The notes below the pieces were generated by a model. The model was not told the DNA's origin and searched no databases. It saw nothing but the letters and a program-made list of their open reading frames with translations. The position numbers and the translations under genes were made by a program. From the NCBI GenBank assembly GCA_910588175.1, contig CAJUQQ010000010.1:1-55267 (forward strand): 55,267 bases of DNA, in the 5' to 3' direction. This DNA is from an uncultured Oscillibacter sp. (GTDB taxonomy: Bacteria > Bacillota > Clostridia > Oscillospirales > Oscillospiraceae). This document shows positions 42,102 through 49,629 of the stretch, piece after piece (position 1 is the stretch's first letter; each line of letters begins with the position of its first letter).

Positions 42102-42126
42102 GGCCCGGACCCAAACGGTCCGGGCC
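42102..42126 (-). terminator. terminator of the asp23-fakA operon
   Basis: GGCCCGGACC-CAAAC-GGTCCGGGCC, a perfect 10-bp stem just after the fakA-like stop on the minus strand, with a weak TGCTTT after it. Confidence 0.75.
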
Positions 42127-42132
42127 GGTTTC

Positions 42133-43818
42133 TCATTCCATGGAAATAATATAGTAATACACAGGCTGCCCGCCGGAGAGGACCATAACCTCCGCGCCGG
42201 GACAGGCGTCCTCAAAGAGCTTTCCAGCCGCCTGGGCGTCCTCCTCTTTCACATCCTCGCCGAAGTACAGCGAGATGAAGGACGCGCCCCGGTCCGCCGC
42301 GTTTGCCGCCAGCTTCTCCAGCAGGCTGCGGAGGGACCCGTTGGTGCCGAAGAGCTTTCCCTCCTCCAGGGCCAGATAGTCCCCGGCCTTGATGTCGAAC
42401 CCGTCGAAATCCGAATCTCGGGCCGCGTAGGTGATCTGAGCCGTCGTGACGCCAGAGAGGGATTCCGTCATGGTCCCCATCAAGGTCTCGGCGTCGGGAG
42501 CCTCAAAGTCCACGTTCATCATGGCGGTGATGCCCTGGGGCACCGTTTTGCTGGGAATCACCACTACGTTTTTCTCCGTCAGCGCCGCGCACTGCTGGGC
42601 GGCCATGATGATGTTCCCGTTGTTGGGCAGGATGAACACCGTCTCGGCGGGAATTCGGTCCACGCCCTCCAAAATGCTCTCCGTGGAGGGGTTCATGGTC
42701 TGTCCGCCGGACACCACGCCGTCCACGCCCAGGTCTTGGAACACGGCGGCCAGGCCGTCCCCGGCGCAGACAGAGAGGAAGCCGTACTTTTTCTCCGGCG
42801 GGGCCACAATGTGGATGCTCTCCACGCTTCCGGCGGCTTCCGCCTCGTCCATCTCCAGGTCGTCCACACTCTGGACCTTTTTCCCGGCGGCCACGTCCTC
42901 GTACTGGGTCCGCATGTTTTCAATCTTCGCCAGCTCCAGGGTGCCGTATTTCTGGCCCTCCGTCAGAGCGCTGCCGGGGATGTTGGTATGGACATGGACC
43001 TTGAACGCCTCGTCGTCTTCGCCGATGACCAGGCTGTCTCCGATGCTGTTCAGATAGGTTCGGAATGGCTCCAGATCCACGTTGGGGTCGTTTTTACGGA
43101 CGATGAACACGGTGTCGAAGGCAAAGGTGATCTCCTCGGTGGAGAACACGTCAAAGTCGGCCTTGGCCTTCTGAGGCTCCTCCTCGATGGCCTCCGGCAT
43201 GGGCTCTCCCCGGAGCTCCGCCAGCATGCCCTCCAGAATCAGCAGATAGCCCTTGCCGCCCGCGTCCACCACACCGGCCTTTTTCAGCACCGGGTTCATG
43301 TCCGTGGTCTGGGCCAGAGCCTCGTAGCCCTCCTGAATGGCGGCCTCCAGCACCTTCTCAAAATCCGCTTCCTCCGCGGCACACTCCGCCGCCCGCTTGG
43401 CGGCCAGGCGGGACACGGTGAGAACAGTGCCCTCGGCGGGCTTCATAACGGCCTTGTAGGCGGAGGACACACCCTCCTGCATGGCGGAGGCGAAGTCGGC
43501 GGTTCCGGCGGTCTCCAGGCCCTTCAGACCCTTGGACAGCCCCCGGAACAGCAGGGAGAGGATGACGCCGGAGTTTCCCCGGGCTCCCCGGAGAAGGGCG
43601 GAGGCGGTGATGGACACAGCCTGGTCCAGTGCCGCGGGCTCGGACTTGCGAAGCTCCGTCACGGCCGCGCCGATGGTCATGGACATATTGGTGCCCGTGT
43701 CGCCGTCGGGGACGGGGAAGACGTTCAGGTCGTTGATGGCCTGCTTCTGGGCCGTGATGGCGGCGGCGCCGTGGAGAATCATCCGCTTGAAGAGCCCGCC
43801 GGTGATTTGTTCATTCAT
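42133..43818 (-). CDS. fakA: DAK2/FakA-like fatty acid kinase catalytic protein
   Basis: 561 aa, ATG at 43818 behind GGGAGG. N-terminal DhaL-type nucleotide domain: NVFPVPDGDTGTNM (phosphate and Mg ligands), RGARGNSGVI, VVDAGGKGYLLILEGM. The central and C-terminal parts form the FakA domain (VHVHTNIPG, VSGGQTMNPSTESIL, FILPNNGNIIMAA). FakA phosphorylates fatty acids presented by FakB (DegV) proteins, feeding them to phospholipid synthesis. No FakB gene is nearby. It forms an operon with the Asp23 gene, a common arrangement in Firmicutes. Confidence 0.93.
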   Translation of the reverse strand: MNEQITGGLFKRMILHGAAAITAQKQAINDLNVFPVPDGDTGTNMSMTIGAAVTELRKSEPAALDQAVSITASALLRGARGNSGVILSLLFRGLSKGLKGLETAGTADFASAMQEGVSSAYKAVMKPAEGTVLTVSRLAAKRAAECAAEEADFEKVLEAAIQEGYEALAQTTDMNPVLKKAGVVDAGGKGYLLILEGMLAELRGEPMPEAIEEEPQKAKADFDVFSTEEITFAFDTVFIVRKNDPNVDLEPFRTYLNSIGDSLVIGEDDEAFKVHVHTNIPGSALTEGQKYGTLELAKIENMRTQYEDVAAGKKVQSVDDLEMDEAEAAGSVESIHIVAPPEKKYGFLSVCAGDGLAAVFQDLGVDGVVSGGQTMNPSTESILEGVDRIPAETVFILPNNGNIIMAAQQCAALTEKNVVVIPSKTVPQGITAMMNVDFEAPDAETLMGTMTESLSGVTTAQITYAARDSDFDGFDIKAGDYLALEEGKLFGTNGSLRSLLEKLAANAADRGASFISLYFGEDVKEEDAQAAGKLFEDACPGAEVMVLSGGQPVYYYIISME

Positions 43819-43832
43819 TCGATCTTCCTCCC

Positions 43833-44183
43833 TCACAGGGTCATGGAGTCCACGCAGACATCTACGGCCCGAACCGTGACGCCGGTGTTTTTCTCCACCA
43901 CGTAGCGGACCTCGTTCATGATGGACCGGCAGACCGCAGGGAGGTTGACGCCGTTTTCCACGATGATGTGGAGCTCGATGGAGATGGAATCGTCTTCGTG
44001 ATACGAGATGCTGACGCCCTTGCTCATAGCCTCCCGGCGCAGCAGGTGGACCAGTCCGTCGGTCATGGAGCGGAAGGCCATGCCCTTTACGCCGAAGCAG
44101 TTGGTGGCGGCCATGCCCGTGATGTTGGAGAACACGGCGCTTGAGACGGAGATCTCACCTTGTTCAGACTTGAATTGAATCAT
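43833..44183 (-). CDS. Asp23/Gls24 envelope stress protein
   Basis: 116 aa. Contains the Asp23 pattern: EISVSSAVFSNITGMAATNC, FGVKGMAFRS, then SISIELHIIVENGVNLPAV and RYVVEKNTGVTVRAVDVCV. These proteins form membrane-associated assemblies linked to cell-wall stress. It starts the operon with the FakA-like gene 14 nt downstream. Confidence 0.93.
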   Translation of the reverse strand: MIQFKSEQGEISVSSAVFSNITGMAATNCFGVKGMAFRSMTDGLVHLLRREAMSKGVSISYHEDDSISIELHIIVENGVNLPAVCRSIMNEVRYVVEKNTGVTVRAVDVCVDSMTL

Positions 44184-44360
44184 GAGAACGTCCTTTCTTT
44201 CCTATTGTCAAGGGGCGGCCTCCGCCCCCGGCTGAACCAGCACTTGCCCCATATTATAAACGATTCCGCCCCAAAGCACAAGTGGGAAAAGCGGAAAAAC
44301 CTGCCTCTCCGGCCCGCTTTCCGGTCCTCCGACTGGGAAGGGGGGAAATTTTTTTGCCAT

Positions 44361-44428
44361 ACTATCGAAATAGTATTGACAGACTGAAACTATTGTGATA
44401 GTATAGCGCCATAAACTACCGCGATAGT
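44361..44428 (+). promoter_or_regulatory. promoter with three BlaI-type operator boxes
   Basis: Promoter: TTGACA (44376-44381), 17-nt spacer, TAGTAT (44399-44404). Inverted repeats of the form ACTAT-N4-ATAGT at 44361-44374 (ACTATCGAAATAGT), 44389-44402 (ACTATTGTGATAGT) and, with one change, 44415-44428 (ACTACCGCGATAGT). They sit just upstream of the -35, over the -10, and after the start site. Related to the BlaI/MecI operator TACTACATATGTAGTA. Confidence 0.85.
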
Positions 44429-44448
44429 TTGAAAAGGAGGTTTCAGCA

Positions 44449-44802
44449 ATGAAGCTGTTCGATTCGGAATTAAAGGTCATGGATGTCCTCTGGCGCCTGG
44501 GGGACCGCACGGCCAAGGAGATTTCCTCCATCCTGGGGGAGGAGACCGGCTGGAACGTGAACACGACCTATACTGTTATTAAAAAGTGCGTGGCCAAGGG
44601 AGCCGTCCGGCGGAGCGAGCCCAATTTCCTCTGCCACGCTCTGGTCACCAAGGAAGAAATCCAAAAGGCGGAGACGGAGGAGCTCATTGGGCGGCTCTTC
44701 GACGGGGCGCCGGACCTGCTCTTCGCGTCCCTGCTCAGCAGCAAGACGCTCTCGCCGGAGCAGATTGTCCGTCTCCGGGAGATTGTGAACGAGATGAAAT
44801 GA
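44449..44802 (+). CDS. BlaI/MecI-family repressor
   Basis: 117 aa. Winged helix with LFDSELKVMDVLWRLGD, TAKEISSILGEETGWNVNTT and TYTVIKKCVAKGAVRRSEPN, then a C-terminal dimerisation part. In related systems the partner M56 sensor protease causes cleavage of the repressor. Ribosome site AAGGAGG. The gene is followed 12 nt later by that partner, and three operator boxes lie at its own promoter, so autoregulation is likely. Confidence 0.94.
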   Translation: MKLFDSELKVMDVLWRLGDRTAKEISSILGEETGWNVNTTYTVIKKCVAKGAVRRSEPNFLCHALVTKEEIQKAETEELIGRLFDGAPDLLFASLLSSKTLSPEQIVRLREIVNEMK

Positions 44803-44814
44803 GGTGAGGCGGCT

Positions 44815-47487
44815 ATGACCTTCCTGGAACTGTCCTTTTCCGGAGCGGTTTTCGTCCTGGCCATCGCGGCCTTCCGGGCGCTGACCCTCCGCCGCCTGCC
44901 CAAGGGGACCTTTGTGGCGCTTTGGTGGCTGGCGGCGGCCCGGCTGCTGCTGCCGGTGGAGCTGAGCTCCCGGTTCAGCGTCTACACGCTCCTGGAGGCC
45001 CTGCGGCCCAAGGCGGCCCCGGTGGAGCCTATTCTCCCGGCGGCCCCCGTAACCCCCGCCGCGCTGCCCGTCCTCATCGTCCCCACCCAGCCCGCGGCGG
45101 CTCCAATGCCGCAGCCCGCCCCCGCGCCCTTCCCGGTGTGGACGGTCCTGTGGATTTCCGTGGGCCTCCTGCTGGCGGCCTGGTTCCTGATCCGCTACGT
45201 CCGCTGGCGGCGGCGCTTCCGGGAGGCCCTCCCGGCGGACTGCCCGGGGCTGGATGCCTGGTTCCAGCTCCGGCGGAGGGTCCAGGTCCGGGTGACGGAC
45301 CAGATCACCGCCCCGCTGACCTACGGGCTTTTCCGCCCGGTGATACTCCTGCCCAGGACCATGGATTTTGCGGACGAGGAGGCCCTGACCTGCGTCCTGG
45401 CCCACGAGCGGGCCCATATCCGGCGGCTGGACGGCCTCCTCAAGCTGGCGCTGACGGCGGCGGTTTGCCTCCACTGGTTCAACCCCGCCGTGTGGGTCCT
45501 CTACGTCCTGGGAAACCGGGACATGGAGCTGCGCTGTGACGAGGCGGCGGTGCTGGCCCTGGGGGAGGACAGCCGGGAGCGCTACGCCCTGGCCCTCATC
45601 CGCCTGGCGGAAAATAGAAATGTGCCTCTGTGCGGTTTCGCCCATCGGAACGGCATGGAAGAAAGGATCAAAGCAATTATGAGCATCAAGAAAAAATCCC
45701 TGCTGGCTTGCTTTATGGCCCTGGCCCTGGTGCTGGGGATTACCACGGCCTTCGCCACCTCCGCCAAACCGGCGGAGACGGACGGGCCCTATAGCGAAGA
45801 CTTCACTGACCGGGACTTATACGCCCAGTCCTCGGCGGAGTCCGCCGCCCTGTGGGAGGAGACTTTGGCGCCCTACGAGCCCTTCGGACTCACCTGGACC
45901 TTTGACGACCCGGACCTGGACGGAAACGGCCTGACCATGACCTGGGAGGGCCATGAGGTGCGGGGCATCTACGACGAGGGGAAGTTCTCTTGGATCACCG
46001 AGCACGCCGGAGACGGCGCCTTCGGCCCCGACGCCGTGGAGCTCTATACCATCTATGAAAATGGCAAGCTCACCGGCCTCCGTCTGGCGACAGAGGAGGA
46101 GCAGAAGGCGTTTGACCGGGACCGGAGGCTGTCCGCCGACAGTCTGAAGGTGGAGACCCTGGCGGACAGCGTCCGCTATGACAGCGGGCATATCTACTTC
46201 ACCATCCCCGAGAGCGAGGAACCCTGGAGCATCTTCATCCAGGGCCGCCTCCTGCTGGAGGACGGGTCCGGGATGAGCGTCCACTACCTGGAGGAGGAGA
46301 GCGAAAAGGCGGAGTGGGTCCCTCAAATGACCTATTCCTTCGAGGTGGCGGACGTCGCCTATGACGAGCTGACCATGGACGTGCGGTACGGAAACGCCGA
46401 TTATTGCTATCCCCTGACCCTGCTCCTGCCGGAGAAAGCCCCCTTGCCCGTGGAACCCTTGCCGGAGGGTAAGGCGGATATTCCCGAAGGGGCGGAGATG
46501 ATCTGGCCGGTAGAGAGCGATCAAATCAACAATTCCTTTGGGGACCGGGCGAAGCCCGGCGGAGAAGGCGTTGTGACCCATACCGGCGTAGATATCGGAG
46601 GTATGGAGAAGGGGACCCCCGTCTATGCCGCCGGAAAAGGGACGGTCAAGGAGGCCGGATTTAACCCCCAGGACGGGAATTTCGTCCGCATTGACCACGG
46701 GAACGGGCAGGAGACCTTCTATGCCCACTGCGAAAAGCTTCTGGTGAAAACCGGGGATACCGTGACCTTGGGACAGACCATCGCCACGGTGGGCAGTACC
46801 GGCCAGTCCACCGGGCCCCACCTGCATTTTGAGTTTCGTGTGAACGGCGTGTCCCAGAACCCGGAAGCGATGCTGAAATCCGGCCAGGATACGGCGAAGC
46901 CGGAGGAGAAGCCGGAAGCTGAACCGGAAGCCCCGAAAGTGCCGGAGGAAGAGCTGTCGAAAATGGCGGCAGACCCCCAGGAGAAGGAGCCTCACGGCCT
47001 GACCCTGCAAAAAGAGCAGTTAGTGGACGGCGGATATCCTACCAACCGTCAGGGGGAGACCTATGGGAACGCATTTGGGTCTTCTCTGATTGGTCAAGAC
47101 CCGGATCTGATTGCGGCGAAGGGGACAAATGGAGAGAGCGGCTATATTTCCACGGAAGATCAGAACATCACTGTGGGCAAAACTCCGGAGGAAATTATGG
47201 CCTACATGAACTGGAAAGAGGAAAACCAGGTGACTGGCTATATCATTCCCCTCTATGACCAGGAACACAATGTCATTGGGGAATTCCAAGTGGGAGAAGG
47301 CGGCTCCGGCAGCAAAACCTTCGAGGAGATGAAGGAAGCGAAGGCCCAGGGCTGGCCCAACTCCAAGGGCAGTACGCTGGAGAAGGAAGAGCCGATTTTC
47401 AAAGACATAGATGAGGCGAGAGCGGCTGCGGAGGCCGGTTGGGTTGGCGATTCCAACGGGGGATATTACATACCGGTAGGCGAATAA
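44815..47487 (+). CDS. BlaR1-type M56 protease fused to an M23 endopeptidase domain
   Basis: 890 aa. Membrane helices at about 5-25, 33-50 and 108-128. The M56 zinc protease has HERAH (197-201) and a downstream acidic ligand in ELRCDEAA; a further helix lies at about 295-312. After it comes a long extracytoplasmic part: a domain of unknown fold (about 330-545), then an M23/LytM endopeptidase with HTGVD (589-593) and HLHFE (669-673), then a Glu/Pro linker and a C-terminal unknown domain (about 735-890). BlaR1 normally has a penicillin-binding domain there. This version combines a wall hydrolase with the repressor-signalling protease and is paired with blaI. What it senses is unknown. Confidence 0.85.
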   Translation: MTFLELSFSGAVFVLAIAAFRALTLRRLPKGTFVALWWLAAARLLLPVELSSRFSVYTLLEALRPKAAPVEPILPAAPVTPAALPVLIVPTQPAAAPMPQPAPAPFPVWTVLWISVGLLLAAWFLIRYVRWRRRFREALPADCPGLDAWFQLRRRVQVRVTDQITAPLTYGLFRPVILLPRTMDFADEEALTCVLAHERAHIRRLDGLLKLALTAAVCLHWFNPAVWVLYVLGNRDMELRCDEAAVLALGEDSRERYALALIRLAENRNVPLCGFAHRNGMEERIKAIMSIKKKSLLACFMALALVLGITTAFATSAKPAETDGPYSEDFTDRDLYAQSSAESAALWEETLAPYEPFGLTWTFDDPDLDGNGLTMTWEGHEVRGIYDEGKFSWITEHAGDGAFGPDAVELYTIYENGKLTGLRLATEEEQKAFDRDRRLSADSLKVETLADSVRYDSGHIYFTIPESEEPWSIFIQGRLLLEDGSGMSVHYLEEESEKAEWVPQMTYSFEVADVAYDELTMDVRYGNADYCYPLTLLLPEKAPLPVEPLPEGKADIPEGAEMIWPVESDQINNSFGDRAKPGGEGVVTHTGVDIGGMEKGTPVYAAGKGTVKEAGFNPQDGNFVRIDHGNGQETFYAHCEKLLVKTGDTVTLGQTIATVGSTGQSTGPHLHFEFRVNGVSQNPEAMLKSGQDTAKPEEKPEAEPEAPKVPEEELSKMAADPQEKEPHGLTLQKEQLVDGGYPTNRQGETYGNAFGSSLIGQDPDLIAAKGTNGESGYISTEDQNITVGKTPEEIMAYMNWKEENQVTGYIIPLYDQEHNVIGEFQVGEGGSGSKTFEEMKEAKAQGWPNSKGSTLEKEEPIFKDIDEARAAAEAGWVGDSNGGYYIPVGE

Positions 47488-47492
47488 GCAAA

Positions 47493-47524
47493 AGGCCGTC
47501 CCAAAATGGGGCGGCCTCTTTTTT
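47493..47524 (+). terminator. terminator of the blaI-M56 operon
   Basis: AGGCCGTCCCA-AAA-TGGGGCGGCCT stem with one G-U pair, followed by CTTTTTT, directly after the stop codon. Confidence 0.88.
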
Positions 47525-47548
47525 GTTTTCCGAAAGAAAAAATAAAAC

Positions 47549-47577
47549 TTGACTTTTATAAAATTAAGGTTTATATT
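47549..47577 (+). promoter_or_regulatory. promoter of the DUF2089 gene
   Basis: TTGACT (47549-47554), 17-nt spacer, TATATT (47572-47577), in an AT-rich stretch 26 nt before the ATG. Confidence 0.7.
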
Positions 47578-47603
47578 TAATATTATGAAAGGAGGCCGTG
47601 CCG

Positions 47604-47918
47604 ATGACCACCCTGCCCCCCTGGATGGCGGACCTGGACGAACAGGACTTGACCTTTGTGAAGCGCTTCCTCCTGGCTTCCGGCTCCTTGAAGGAGGTGG
47701 CGGCCCAGTACGGCGTCAGCTATCCCACGGTTCGCCTGCGCCTGGATCGCCTGATTCAAAAAATCCGCCTCAGCGACACGGCGGAGGCGGACCCCTACGT
47801 GGCCCTGGTGAAGCGGCTGGCGGTGGACGACAAGCTGGATTTTGACACCGCGAAGATTCTGATAGCCGCCTACCGGGATTCTTTTTCTCGAGAGAAAAAG
47901 AACCAAAAAGAGATTTAG
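47604..47918 (+). CDS. DUF2089-family HTH-like protein
   Basis: 104 aa from ATG 47604 (GGAGG 8 nt upstream; a GTG two codons earlier is possible). The pattern LDEQDLTFVKRFLLASGSLKEV followed by AAQYGVSYPTVRLRLDRLI is a helix-turn-helix typical of DUF2089, thought to be a sigma-like or transcription-associated protein. It lacks the N-terminal zinc ribbon of longer members. Followed by a small membrane protein, a pairing common in Firmicutes. Confidence 0.8.
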   Translation: MTTLPPWMADLDEQDLTFVKRFLLASGSLKEVAAQYGVSYPTVRLRLDRLIQKIRLSDTAEADPYVALVKRLAVDDKLDFDTAKILIAAYRDSFSREKKNQKEI

Positions 47919-47982
47919 CGCGCTCTGGAGTCTGGCGGGAAGCCAGGATGAAGCGACGGCGACATGGAATGGAGGTTACCTT

Positions 47983-48309
47983 ATGGCAATTTTATCAACA
48001 GGGATGATAGCGTTTTTTGTGTTTGTGCTGGTGGTTCTGGTGGGAGGAATCTTCCTGCAAATCTTCCTCTCCAAGCGGGAGAGCCGCTGGCCGGGGCTGT
48101 TTCTGCCGCTGCTGACGTTTTTGTGGTCTTTGCTGGGCCCACTAAACGTCATGGATACCGGAAGCGTGTCCCAGAACGTGTTGATGGTGCTGGTGACTTT
48201 GCTGGTGGGAAATATCCCCACGCTGGTTCTGCTTGCCGTCTATTGGGCGGTTCGGGAGAAGCGGCGGGTGAAGGACCAGATCGATAAGATGAAAATCGAC
48301 GAGCTATAA
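47983..48309 (+). CDS. 108-aa membrane protein paired with DUF2089 gene
   Basis: Three hydrophobic segments (about residues 5-28, 36-54 and 66-90) and a basic C-terminal tail (REKRRVKDQIDKMKIDEL). GGAGG ribosome site. No recognised domain. Genes of this kind usually accompany DUF2089 regulators, so it may be the regulated or partner protein (inference). It is the last chromosomal gene before mobile DNA. Confidence 0.7.
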   Translation: MAILSTGMIAFFVFVLVVLVGGIFLQIFLSKRESRWPGLFLPLLTFLWSLLGPLNVMDTGSVSQNVLMVLVTLLVGNIPTLVLLAVYWAVREKRRVKDQIDKMKIDEL

Positions 48310-48366
48310 AGCGCCCGGCCTCCCATTAGGGCAGCACTCATAAGACAGTATTAGAAATGTTTCCGG

Positions 48367-48398
48367 GAAACGGCGTAGCTTGCAGGCTATGCCGTTTC
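48367..48398 (-). terminator. hairpin after recombinase remnant
   Basis: GAAACGGC-G-TAGC and GCTA-T-GCCGTTTC pair with one mismatch around a 6-nt loop. It overlaps the stop of the minus-strand recombinase fragment and is its likely terminator. Confidence 0.6.
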
Positions 48399-48749
48399 TC
48401 CATTTTGCAGGTCATTCAGTAAAGACGCGGGGAGTATTCCCACAAGGTCATAGGAAATGTCAATCTGCTGTTCCCTATGCCCCTTTGATTTATCCGGCGC
48501 GTGAACGTACACCGCCTTTACCATGTCGTTTAAGACAGAGGGTGTCAACTCGTCCAAGTCAAGATATTTCCGTACTTTGCTGATGAACCTGTCAATGTCC
48601 TCTGTTTGTTCTTCCTGTTCGCTAATTTCTTCATTCAATCGCAACAGCTTTTTCCGCAGTTCTTCCTGCTCCTGCTCGTAATCGTCGGAGAGCATTTGAA
48701 ATCTGCTGTCAGATAGTTTTCCGCCTACGTTGTCCTCAGAGAGCTTTTG
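48387..48749 (-). pseudogene. serine recombinase, C-terminal fragment
   Basis: Open minus-strand frame of 120 codons with no start. It matches the C-terminal end of large serine recombinases of Tn4451/CTn type: EDNVGGKLSDSRFQMLSDDY, a coiled-coil of Glu/Lys/Leu (EELRKKLLRLNEEISEQEEQ), then RFISKVRKYLDLDELTP and KAVYVHAPDKSKG. The catalytic and DNA-binding parts are missing. The break lies at 48750, next to a long hairpin. A relic of an earlier element. Confidence 0.8.
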
Positions 48750-48764
48750 TCAAGGGTAAATTTA

Positions 48765-48810
48765 TAAAATGCTGTATGACCTTCATAATTGTAGGTCATA
48801 CAGCATTTTA
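48765..48810. repeat. 18-bp inverted repeat at an element junction
   Basis: TAAAATGCTGTATGACCT, 10-nt loop, AGGTCATACAGCATTTTA: a perfect palindrome with A/T ends. It could be a bidirectional terminator or an element end. The outer AAAATGCTG/CAGCATTTT is also present in the inverted repeat at 49566-49619. Confidence 0.6.
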
Positions 48811-48851
48811 TTAAAGTCATCAACTATACCAGAGATTTCCGAAAAGTGTAG

Positions 48852-49055
48852 CTATGCAGGCTTTTGAATGTGCTTCCGGATCCGCGTCCCCAGGACATAG
48901 AAGCCGGGTATATCCGGGTATTCCTGAAAACAGCGGGGGCGGATTCTCCCAGGCCGGTCAAGCTCAGGCAAAAGGGCAGCCTGTGGTATCTCTGGGAGTA
49001 TTCCAGTATCCTCAGCGGGATACGGATCCCCGCAGAACGCGATCCCTGGGGGTGA
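48852..49055 (+). pseudogene. DUF6935-like gene, C-terminal fragment
   Basis: Frame open from 48852 without a start. The segments GYIRVFLKTAGADSPRPVKL and WYLWEYSSILSGIRIPAERD match the end of DUF6935 proteins of gut Clostridia as I remember them. The N-terminal part is missing, replaced by the hairpin junction upstream. Function of the family is not known to me. Confidence 0.5.
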
Positions 49056-49078
49056 GAATATGAAACAACGCTGGATCT

Positions 49079-49303
49079 ATGCCTGATATGAGGAACGAAG
49101 AAAAAGTGACGGCGGAAAGCCCTGCGAATCAGGGCTACCGTCTGAAAATTGGCCGCGACATTATCCGTGTAGTCAGCGTGTTCAGCGGCACCAGAACCGC
49201 AAGTGAGGTGATTCATGAGGCTGCGGTCAAGAAGATTCTTTCGAGAAAGCGGCGGGATAGTCCCCGCAGAAAATTTTGTGAAGCAACAGGCGGCACAGCT
49301 TGA
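49079..49303 (+). CDS. small TnpW-like ORF
   Basis: 74 codons; a start at 49088 is equally possible, and neither has a good ribosome site. The central part QGYRLKIGRDIIRVVSVFSG, then TRTASEVIHEAAVKKILSRK resembles the small TnpW-type proteins found beside transposon recombinases. The C-terminal 20 residues look like readthrough of non-coding DNA. It lies 84 nt before a recombinase start, the expected neighbour. Confidence 0.4.
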   Translation: MPDMRNEEKVTAESPANQGYRLKIGRDIIRVVSVFSGTRTASEVIHEAAVKKILSRKRRDSPRRKFCEATGGTA

Positions 49304-49328
49304 CTTTCACACTTTAATGTGATACACT
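49300..49328 (+). promoter_or_regulatory. promoter of interrupted recombinase
   Basis: TTGACT (49300-49305), 17-nt spacer, TACACT (49323-49328). The spacer holds the inverted repeat TCACA-N6-TGTGA, a possible operator. Confidence 0.55.
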
Positions 49329-49386
49329 GTCCTTGACAGTCGTACATAAACCCTGTTGTTTCTCTGGCTGATAAGGAGGCAGTTTT

Positions 49387-49581
49387 ATGAGAGAGCAACA
49401 GAATTATCGGGCCGCTATCTATTGTAGATTATCTTCCGAAGATGGGGCCGATCATGAGTCCATGAGTATTGGAAACCAACGGGCCTTATTGACTGAATAT
49501 GTTGAGAAACAAGGCTGGGAAGTTGTTGATACCTATATTGACGATGGATTTTCAGGCACAAATTTTGCTGGGGTAAGATAG
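49387..49581 (+). pseudogene. serine recombinase, N-terminal fragment cut by an insertion
   Basis: 64 aa after a strong AAGGAGG site. Catalytic-domain start YRAAIYCRLSSEDGADHES (nucleophile serine), IGNQRALLTEYVEKQGW and DDGFSGTNF. Members normally continue with D-R-P-G-F; here the frame turns into AGVR and stops. The break coincides with the inverted repeat at 49566, so a conjugative element inserted into this gene, at the codon after GTNF. Confidence 0.85.
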
Positions 49582-49619
49582 CGTAACCATAAAAGATGGT
49601 GCGCTGCCTTACCCCAGCA
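49566..49619. repeat. inverted repeat at left end of the integrated element
   Basis: TGCTGGGGTAAG (49566-49577) and CTTACCCCAGCA (49608-49619) are perfect 12-bp arms. With G-U and single mismatches the arms extend to about 20 bp through ATAGCG/CGCTGC. It lies exactly where the recombinase frame is broken and 11 nt after the stop of the element's own recombinase. It is therefore an attachment-site region, a terminator, or both. Confidence 0.65.
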
Positions 49620-49629
49620 TTTTGTATTA

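Noticed and set aside
49060..49086. Eight-codon ORF (MKQRWIYA) with a GGGGGTGAG site before the TnpW-like frame.
   Set aside because: Too short and in wrecked DNA; it could be a leader peptide, but nothing else supports it.
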